In this document: piece by piece, positions 59,002 through 64,000 of the stretch
Position numbering within the stretch: position 1 is the first letter of the stretch
Layout: every line of letters begins with the position of its first letter
Origin: Lacticaseibacillus casei DSM 20011 = JCM 1134 = ATCC 393
GTDB lineage: Bacteria > Bacillota > Bacilli > Lactobacillales > Lactobacillaceae
Assembly (NCBI RefSeq): GCF_000829055.1
Contig: NZ_AP012544.1
Span: 2,666,001 to 2,730,000, forward strand
DNA: 64,000 nucleotides
Reading direction: 5' to 3'
Program-made: the position numbers and the translations under genes
Notes under the pieces: generated by a model
The model's database searches: none
What the model was told of the DNA's origin: nothing
What the model saw: the letters and a program-made list of their open reading frames with translations, nothing else

Positions 59002-59976
59002 ATGTCTGAATTTCTTACCATCGGGGAACCAATTGCACCTTTCGCTTCGCAGGATACGGATCAATCGCTTAAGGATGCCTTGAACTTCCGGAAGTATCTG
59101 GCAGGAGCCGAGGTCAATGTGGCTGTCGGGGTTTCACGTCTAGGTCACTCCGCGCAATATATCACGCGGCTAGGCGAAGATCCGTTTGGCGATTTCATCA
59201 AGGACCAGTTGCGTGAAAATCATGTCCAAACCGATTATATTGATAGTACGCCTGATTATTGGACCGCGTTCCAGCTTAAAAATAAGGTTTCAACCGGCGA
59301 TCCGGATATTTTCTATTTCCGGCGGGGTTCTGCGGCTGCCCACTTCGATGCCAAAACGCTCGACCGCATTGATTTTTCTGAGGTGAAATTCGCCCATCTT
59401 TCCGGTATTTTCCCAGCAATTTCGGAACAGGCACTGGCTGCTTTTCGCCACTTGATTGACCTGCTGCACGAACACAATATTCGGACGACCTTCGACCCGA
59501 ACTTGCGCCCGCAGTTATGGTCCAGCCCGCAAAAAATGGCGGCAACACTCAATGAGCTGGCAAAAGAAGCCGAGATTATTTTGCCCGGCGACAACGAAGG
59601 GGAACTTTTGGTAGGCTCGCGTGATCCGGAAACGATTGTTGATTTTTATCTTAATCAAAGCGAACGCACGCAAACGGTGGTCGTCAAAGTCGGTCCTAAA
59701 GGCGCGTATGTTAAAAATAAGGGTGAAGCAGGTTATTGGGTGAAAGGCTTTAAGGTGGCGCAGGTCGTTGATACGGTTGGTGCCGGTGACGGTTTTGCCT
59801 TGGGGCTGATTACCGCCTTGATGGAAGGCAAGTCCCAACGTGATGCAGTCGTCCGCGCAAACGCAATTGGCGCTTTTGCGGTTCAGGCGCCTGGCGATAA
59901 TGATGGTTATCCGACACCTGAGCAACTACAAGCATTTTTGGACAAAAACCTGGCTGTGACAGGAGATGAGTTTTAA
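59002..59976 (+). CDS. kdgK: PfkB sugar kinase, 2-keto-3-deoxygluconate kinase-like
   Basis: A 324-residue PfkB-family kinase. GAEVNVAVGVSRLG is the sugar-binding N-terminal motif, and DTVGAGDGFALGLI holds the catalytic Asp and anion hole. YFRRGSAAAHF and FDPNLRPQLW resemble KDG kinases. Within this operon the substrate may be another keto-sugar acid or hexulose. KDG kinase would also complete the uronide route of the kduI locus, which lacks its own kinase. It overlaps the HPS gene by one base. Confidence 0.85.
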   Translation: MSEFLTIGEPIAPFASQDTDQSLKDALNFRKYLAGAEVNVAVGVSRLGHSAQYITRLGEDPFGDFIKDQLRENHVQTDYIDSTPDYWTAFQLKNKVSTGDPDIFYFRRGSAAAHFDAKTLDRIDFSEVKFAHLSGIFPAISEQALAAFRHLIDLLHEHNIRTTFDPNLRPQLWSSPQKMAATLNELAKEAEIILPGDNEGELLVGSRDPETIVDFYLNQSERTQTVVVKVGPKGAYVKNKGEAGYWVKGFKVAQVVDTVGAGDGFALGLITALMEGKSQRDAVVRANAIGAFAVQAPGDNDGYPTPEQLQAFLDKNLAVTGDEF

Positions 59977-60602
59977 TGAAATTACAGGTGGCCATTGATC
60001 GGGTACCACTAGCCTATGCGGTTGCATTAGCGCAACAATTGGATGGCAAAGTAGCGATTATCGAAATGGGCACCAGCCTGGTGAAGGATGAGGGGCTCGC
60101 CGGTTTTCGCGCAATGCGGGCGGCGATTCGTTCATCACAGTTGCTCATTGATCTAAAAACGATTGACGAGGGTGGTTACGAATTCAAACAAGGGTTTGCA
60201 GCTGGTGCCGACATTTTAACCGTGATGGGTGCTGCGTCACTGGCGACTTTACAAACAACAGCAGCGGCAACGGATGCAGCGAAGAAAGAAATGATGATCG
60301 ACTTGATGGAGGTCGATGCGACCAAACAGCAAGCCATCAGCATTTTCCCAAATGCAATTTATGCACTGCACCACAGCACTGACCGCCAAGATCACCTGGA
60401 CCCGACCGCAACGGTGGCCGATTTTCATGCCGCCTTTCCGCAACTCAAGCGACTGGCGATTGCCGGCGGGATTGATTTAGCAGGGGCGACGGGGCTGGCC
60501 GCACAAGGATTAACCGAAATCGCGATTGTCGGAAGCGCCATCACCAAGGCAGCCGATCCAGTCGCAACGGCACAACAATTTATGGAGGCAATCAACGCAT
60601 GA
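59976..60602 (+). CDS. hxlA: 3-hexulose-6-phosphate synthase-like (OMPDC superfamily)
   Basis: A 208-residue TIM-barrel of the orotidine decarboxylase suprafamily. LLIDLKTIDEGGYEF fits the DLKxxDxG signature of 3-hexulose-6-phosphate synthase rather than the DAKIADAG-type of 3-keto-gulonate-6-phosphate decarboxylase. GADILTVMGAAS, LHHSTDRQDH and LAIAGGIDL complete the barrel. The enzyme joins formaldehyde to ribulose 5-phosphate or reverses this. It overlaps the PHI gene by 4 bp. A decarboxylase role cannot be excluded. Confidence 0.85.
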   Translation: MKLQVAIDRVPLAYAVALAQQLDGKVAIIEMGTSLVKDEGLAGFRAMRAAIRSSQLLIDLKTIDEGGYEFKQGFAAGADILTVMGAASLATLQTTAAATDAAKKEMMIDLMEVDATKQQAISIFPNAIYALHHSTDRQDHLDPTATVADFHAAFPQLKRLAIAGGIDLAGATGLAAQGLTEIAIVGSAITKAADPVATAQQFMEAINA

Positions 60603-61141
60603 AAGTCATTCCGGATATTATGACAGAAATCAACCAAGTCATGGCACTCGTCGATGAAGATCAATTAGACGCGGCCATGCCATACTTGACCAAGGACAAA
60701 CGCATCTTCGTCATCGGCGCCGGTCGCAGCGGTTTTCAGGCAAAAGGCTTTGCCATGCGCCTCATGCACATTGGCTACACCGACTATGTGATGGGCGAAA
60801 CCATTACCCCATCCATTCAAAAAGGCGATACCTGGGTGGCAGTTTCCGGCTCGGGCACCACAAAAAGCATCGTTGCCGATACTGAAGCAGCCAAGAAACT
60901 TGGCCTCAACATTGTGGCCTTTACCAGTGCGGTTGACTCGCCACTGGCCAAGCTCGCCGATGCGGTCGTGATCGTTCCCGGTGCAACCAAAACCGGCGCC
61001 GGCGTCAAATCAATCCAGCTGCTCTCGACTTTGTTCGACCAAACCGTCCACATCACCTTGGATGCCCTCACGTTGAAATTAGCTAACCGTGATGACACCA
61101 GTAATGCCGACGCTTTGCACGAACACGTTAATGTTGAATAA
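60599..61141 (+). CDS. hxlB: 6-phospho-3-hexuloisomerase (SIS domain)
   Basis: A 180-residue SIS protein with the PHI hallmarks: GAGRSGFQAKGFAMRLMHIG, VMGETITPSIQKGDTWVAVSGSGTT and the C-terminal QLLSTLFDQTVHITLDALTL. It converts 3-hexulose 6-phosphate to fructose 6-phosphate. The direct coupling to hxlA supports the HPS/PHI assignment. Last gene of the operon before a terminator. Confidence 0.92.
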   Translation: MKVIPDIMTEINQVMALVDEDQLDAAMPYLTKDKRIFVIGAGRSGFQAKGFAMRLMHIGYTDYVMGETITPSIQKGDTWVAVSGSGTTKSIVADTEAAKKLGLNIVAFTSAVDSPLAKLADAVVIVPGATKTGAGVKSIQLLSTLFDQTVHITLDALTLKLANRDDTSNADALHEHVNVE

Positions 61142-61194
61142 ATCATGATTGTTCTAGATTTCAAGCTTTGTTTTTCCTAGCTTTCTAAAAAGTG

Positions 61195-61237
61195 CCCTTA
61201 AATTGCGCGGTTTGTTTGCCAATTTGAGGGTCTTTTT
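61195..61237 (+). terminator. Terminator of the HPS/PHI operon
   Basis: Stem CCCTTAAATTG with CAATTTGAGGG (one mismatch), then TCTTTTT. Confidence 0.8.
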
Positions 61238-61279
61238 GGGCTTGTGAATCCCGCAATGGCAATTATGTATCCGTTTTCA

Positions 61280-61307
61280 TTGCTTTTCTTACGGAACGTG
61301 CTAGAAT
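61280..61307 (+). promoter_or_regulatory. Promoter of the Ser-rich secreted protein gene
   Basis: TTGCTT (61280-61285), 16-bp spacer, TAGAAT (61302-61307). The leader would be about 180 nt long and contain repeat R3. Confidence 0.45.
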
Positions 61308-61436
61308 TAAGCTTTGCTAAAGAGATTACGTATTTTTAAACAAAACTTTTGTAACTGGACAGCTGTTGTTCGATGATACTTGGTTTTCATGATCATGTGT
61401 CTTGGACGCGGCGACTGCCAGTTGAATTTTTTATCG

Positions 61437-61486
61437 TGCACATTAACGCGTTCCCCGGCGCAGAAGTCGGCTCACGTTCAGGAGGA
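61437..61486 (+). repeat. Leader repeat R3
   Basis: AACGCGTTCCCC, GGCGCAGA, GGCTCACGTTCA and AGGAGG in the same order as R1 and R2, directly upstream of an unrelated gene. It is the most compact form. Confidence 0.65.
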
Positions 61487-61494
61487 ATTTATTT

Positions 61495-62334
61495 ATGAAG
61501 CGCAGGACGTTGTTTTCGATCATCGTCGTCACGCTAGTCGCAGGTTGTTTCACGCTTTTTTATGGCGTGCACAGCACCTGGACCGACACCCAATCAGCAC
61601 ACGCCGTTCAAGCGGCTACCAATCAAGTCGATACTTTATTCAAAGACTCATCGCATCAACTGCCTGCCGCGCAACTTAGTCAGGAAAAAATTGACGCTGC
61701 CGAAGCTAGTTTACAAGCAGCACGCCGCAAACTCACGGAGCCAGATCAGGCTAACCAGCTCGCCAGCGCCCAGGCGGACGTAGACGCCGCCAAGCAAATG
61801 TTAACTGTCAAAAACGCAGTGGCGCAAAAACCAACCAAATTGACTGAGTTGAAGACATTGACAAGCGAATCGCAGCAAGCGCTAGCCAAACTGGCCAAAC
61901 AAAAGCCAACGTTCGTTCAGACTTATCAAAAACAGGTTGCCCAGCTGTCCGATCAAGAAGCGGCCGTGGCTAAAGTTGCCAGCTTATTTACTGACGCTGA
62001 TTTTAAAGAACCCAAATCCGGCCTGAGTACCAGCGAGATTCAAGCCGCCTTGGCAGCACTCAAACATATTGATAACCAACAACTGACCGATCAGATGCTG
62101 CCGGCGATCGCCACCGCGCAGCAAGCGGCTTCGGATGACACTTCAAGTGCTGAAGCAAGTGTTTCGTCCTCGACTGTGCCAAGTTCCTCAGCAAGTGGCT
62201 CCGAGTCATCTACCACGAACAGTCAGTCAATATCTTCCGGTTCAAGTACCAGCAATGAATCTAATCAAAGCCAGCAGGAGTCCAGCAACTCATCGTCGGC
62301 AAGTTCTGCTAGTTCTTCGAGTTCGCAAGGTTAA
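61495..62334 (+). CDS. Secreted or membrane-anchored coiled-coil protein with Ser-rich tail
   Basis: 279 residues. The N-terminal KRRTLFSIIVVTLVAGCFTLFYG is a signal or anchor helix. The middle is helical and Ala/Gln/Lys-rich (AAEASLQAARRKLTEPDQANQLASAQ), likely a coiled coil. The last ~70 residues are almost only Ser, Ala, Gln, Asn and Glu, as in cell-wall spanning or glycosylated stretches. There is no LPXTG. A Cys in VAGCF could be a lipobox but the context is poor. Function unknown. Confidence 0.75.
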   Translation: MKRRTLFSIIVVTLVAGCFTLFYGVHSTWTDTQSAHAVQAATNQVDTLFKDSSHQLPAAQLSQEKIDAAEASLQAARRKLTEPDQANQLASAQADVDAAKQMLTVKNAVAQKPTKLTELKTLTSESQQALAKLAKQKPTFVQTYQKQVAQLSDQEAAVAKVASLFTDADFKEPKSGLSTSEIQAALAALKHIDNQQLTDQMLPAIATAQQAASDDTSSAEASVSSSTVPSSSASGSESSTTNSQSISSGSSTSNESNQSQQESSNSSSASSASSSSSQG

Positions 62335-62342
62335 AGTGTTCC

Positions 62343-62389
62343 AAAAGAAAGAGGCTACGCGTAAAATAGCGTGCGACCTCTTTCTTTTT
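62343..62389 (+). terminator. Terminator of the Ser-rich protein gene
   Basis: Stem AAAAGAAAGAGG with CCTCTTTCTTTT plus an inner ACGC/GCGT-type pairing; T-run on the plus strand. Confidence 0.85.
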
Positions 62390-62424
62390 GCTTTGCGTTT
62401 GGAATTGCTGAATCTCTTAAACTA

Positions 62425-62748
62425 TTAAGCATAATGAAAGATAAGAAGAATACCCACAACAAACAAAACAACTTCGATAATTATGGAAAACCTAACAATC
62501 ATATCAGCATCATGATTGTTTTTGTCTATCATAATCTTCTTTTGAAAGGATAGATCTCCTTTTATCAATTCATCTAAGGTTAGTCCCAATTCATCACTAA
62601 TCATGATGAGCTGTTTTATGTTGGGATATTTGCGGCCAGATTCCCAGATTGCAACTTGAGTCACCGTCGTATGAACTGATTTCGCTAACTGATATCTGCT
62701 TAAGGCCATTGCTTCACGTTTTTGTTTAATTGAGTTCCCCAAAGACAT
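62425..62748 (-). CDS. XRE-type regulator with C-terminal membrane helix
   Basis: 107 residues from the ATG at 62748 (AAAGGTGG upstream). The N-terminal 60 residues are a Cro/CI helix-turn-helix (SRYQLAKSVHTTVTQVAIWESGRKYPN); the last ~25 form one membrane helix (SIIIEVVLFVVGILLIF). Such membrane-tethered XRE proteins are common in lactobacilli. Targets unknown; base composition is AT-rich. Confidence 0.85.
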   Translation of the reverse strand: MSLGNSIKQKREAMALSRYQLAKSVHTTVTQVAIWESGRKYPNIKQLIMISDELGLTLDELIKGDLSFQKKIMIDKNNHDADMIVRFSIIIEVVLFVVGILLIFHYA

Positions 62749-63252
62749 ATCATTTCCACCTTTCGCAGGTATGATTCGCATTATCTTCGGCATATGTTAC
62801 CAAGATTTTGGTCAAAAAGCAGAGGACTATGCATTATGGCGATGTTTTTTGATCTCTGAAGCTATAACGCGTCTTTCTATGAACTACCTTAATTTAGTGA
62901 ACTACATATGTATACCAGATGTGGTAATAGTGTACAGGTCCAAAAGTTTTCCAGTCAACACTTTTTTGAAACGTTTGTTATAGAATAACAGCGACAATCA
63001 AAAAATCTTTTCCGACATTTGGAAAAGATTTTAAGAATTCCGGTTCAAATGTACATACTTCATCGCCGCCATAAACTGATATATCAGATCTTTGAGCTTT
63101 GTCGTCTCAAGATCACTTAGGATATCTAGCTATGCCTGTTCACTTTAGGGGGAGGCTTTTTATAACTTCCAGTTTTAAGCAAAATTGTCCCAACTTTAGC
63201 GTCCTCTGGTAGGCCAACTCAATATGCATGGCTGTTTGTTGATTTTTCTGTC
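62749..63252. other. Spacer with an inverted repeat, no supported gene
   Basis: About 500 bp of AT-rich sequence. AAAATCTTTTCC paired with GGAAAAGATTTT (63001-63033) is a likely terminator or transcript end. The 70-codon frame at 62771 has no recognisable product. Confidence 0.45.
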
Positions 63253-64000
63253 TTACGCCGCCAACGCACCCACCAGTTGCGTCAGATAATCAATAAAACT
63301 CAAGTAATCCGCAATCGCCACATTCTCATTCGGCCCGTGCGCTGCCGAGTTGGCATTGCCGATGCCGCAGAAATAATCGGGGCGTGATTGATGTCGTAAA
63401 AATACTTCATCGGACCGCTACCTGGCGAGTTTAATTCGACTTGAACCTCGTCATCCCCATAAGTCGCCTTGGCCAGCGCCACCGCTTCTTGCACGCGCGG
63501 GTCGTCCGGATCGGTTCGGAAAGGCGGTTCACCGAGAAAATCCGATACAATGACGTCATCATAACCGCCGGCTGTCAGTGCCGCTTTGATTAAGCGCACG
63601 GTCTCGGCTGGCGTTTGGTCCGGAACCAGCCGCAAATCGATTTTGGACAGTGCTGTATGCGGCAGAATCGTTTTGCCGATCCCCGGGCCTTCATACCCGC
63701 TCGAAAAACCGTTGATCGTCATACTCGGCCGATTATACAAAGCTTCTTTAATATCGTCAGCTGGCACGATCGCCGGACGTGTGATGCCATAGTTCTTGGC
63801 AAAAGCCGCATAATCAAAGACTGCACTGTCGATCAGTTGCTTTTGGGTGGTGGTCAAGGGTTTCACGGCATCGAGAAAATGGGGGATCGTGATCTCGTCT
63901 TTGGCATTCTTCAAGGTCGCCAGCGCCTGCACCAAGCGCCATGCCGGATTTTCGGTGATTGCACCTAAGCTGGAGTGAAGATCAAAATCAGCCGTCTTGA
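63253..64000 (-). pseudogene. M20 family dipeptidase/carboxypeptidase, frameshifted, N-terminus outside window
   Basis: Enters from the window edge with ADFDLHSSLGAITENPAWRL, the dimerisation domain of M20 metallopeptidases, and continues through LVPDQTPAETVRLIKAAL to NHAPIISA. There the frame breaks: the following sequence GIGNANSAAHGPNENVAI, with a catalytic-site His, to the stop at 63253 is one frame over. A missing G near 63365 (two G instead of three) explains it. A sequencing or assembly error is as likely as a real mutation. Confidence 0.8.

Overview
The window looks like the chromosome of a low-GC Gram-positive lactic acid bacterium of the Lacticaseibacillus casei/rhamnosus group. The pointers are several carbohydrate PTS loci, an L-rhamnose catabolic operon, CcpA-type cre-like boxes, strong purine-rich ribosome binding sites with frequent TTG/GTG starts, and IS30/ISL3/IS5-type elements typical of lactobacilli. 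The species call is an inference; no rRNA or tRNA is present to settle it.

Layout. 1-5.9 kb: an alpha-mannoside operon (EIIC of the lactose/cellobiose PTS family, GH38 and GH125 mannosidases) on the minus strand, with a divergent GntR regulator. 6.2-12 kb: a galactitol-type PTS (IIA, IIB, IIC), a small membrane protein and a class II aldolase, with a divergent DeoR regulator; an IS30-family element sits between the IIA and IIB genes. 12-16 kb: rhaD, rhaA, rhaM and a damaged rhaB fused by deletion to a mannose-family PTS IIB remnant. 16.2-21.8 kb: genes for unsaturated uronide or glycosaminoglycan breakdown (GH88 hydrolase, IclR regulator, carbohydrate-binding-like protein, KduI), with rpiA between them. 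21.8-43.1 kb: an IS-rich region holding two copies each of four transposases (three IS30-type, one ISL3-type), two IS5-type elements and an IS3 fragment. Between them lie an alpha-glucoside-type EIIC gene broken by IS insertion and then by inversion, a respiratory D-lactate dehydrogenase, a TetR/YhgE-Pip pair, a second galactitol-PTS remnant, a phage head-gene remnant and an Asp23/AmaP/GlsB-type envelope stress cluster.

43.1-55.2 kb is mostly ordinary core genome: nrnA, a methyltransferase, an ADP-ribosylglycohydrolase, an SMR transporter with a structured leader, acetyltransferases, phosphatases, an ASCH protein, rlmH and an anion permease. Several genes here carry single-base frameshifts. 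55.2-61.2 kb is a LacI-controlled operon (TIM-barrel isomerase/epimerase, small protein, permease, KDG-kinase-like PfkB kinase, 3-hexulose-6-phosphate synthase, 6-phospho-3-hexuloisomerase). Three genes (56.5, 59.0 and 61.5 kb) are preceded by related leader repeats that end in the ribosome binding site. 61.5-64 kb: a secreted Ser-rich protein, an XRE membrane regulator and a frameshifted M20 peptidase.

The main stories are carbohydrate loci in decay through IS insertion, IS-mediated inversion and deletion; an IS30-type pair of elements that makes 13-bp target duplications; a small membrane protein that travels with galactitol-type PTS genes; the RuMP-type HPS/PHI operon; and the leader repeat family.
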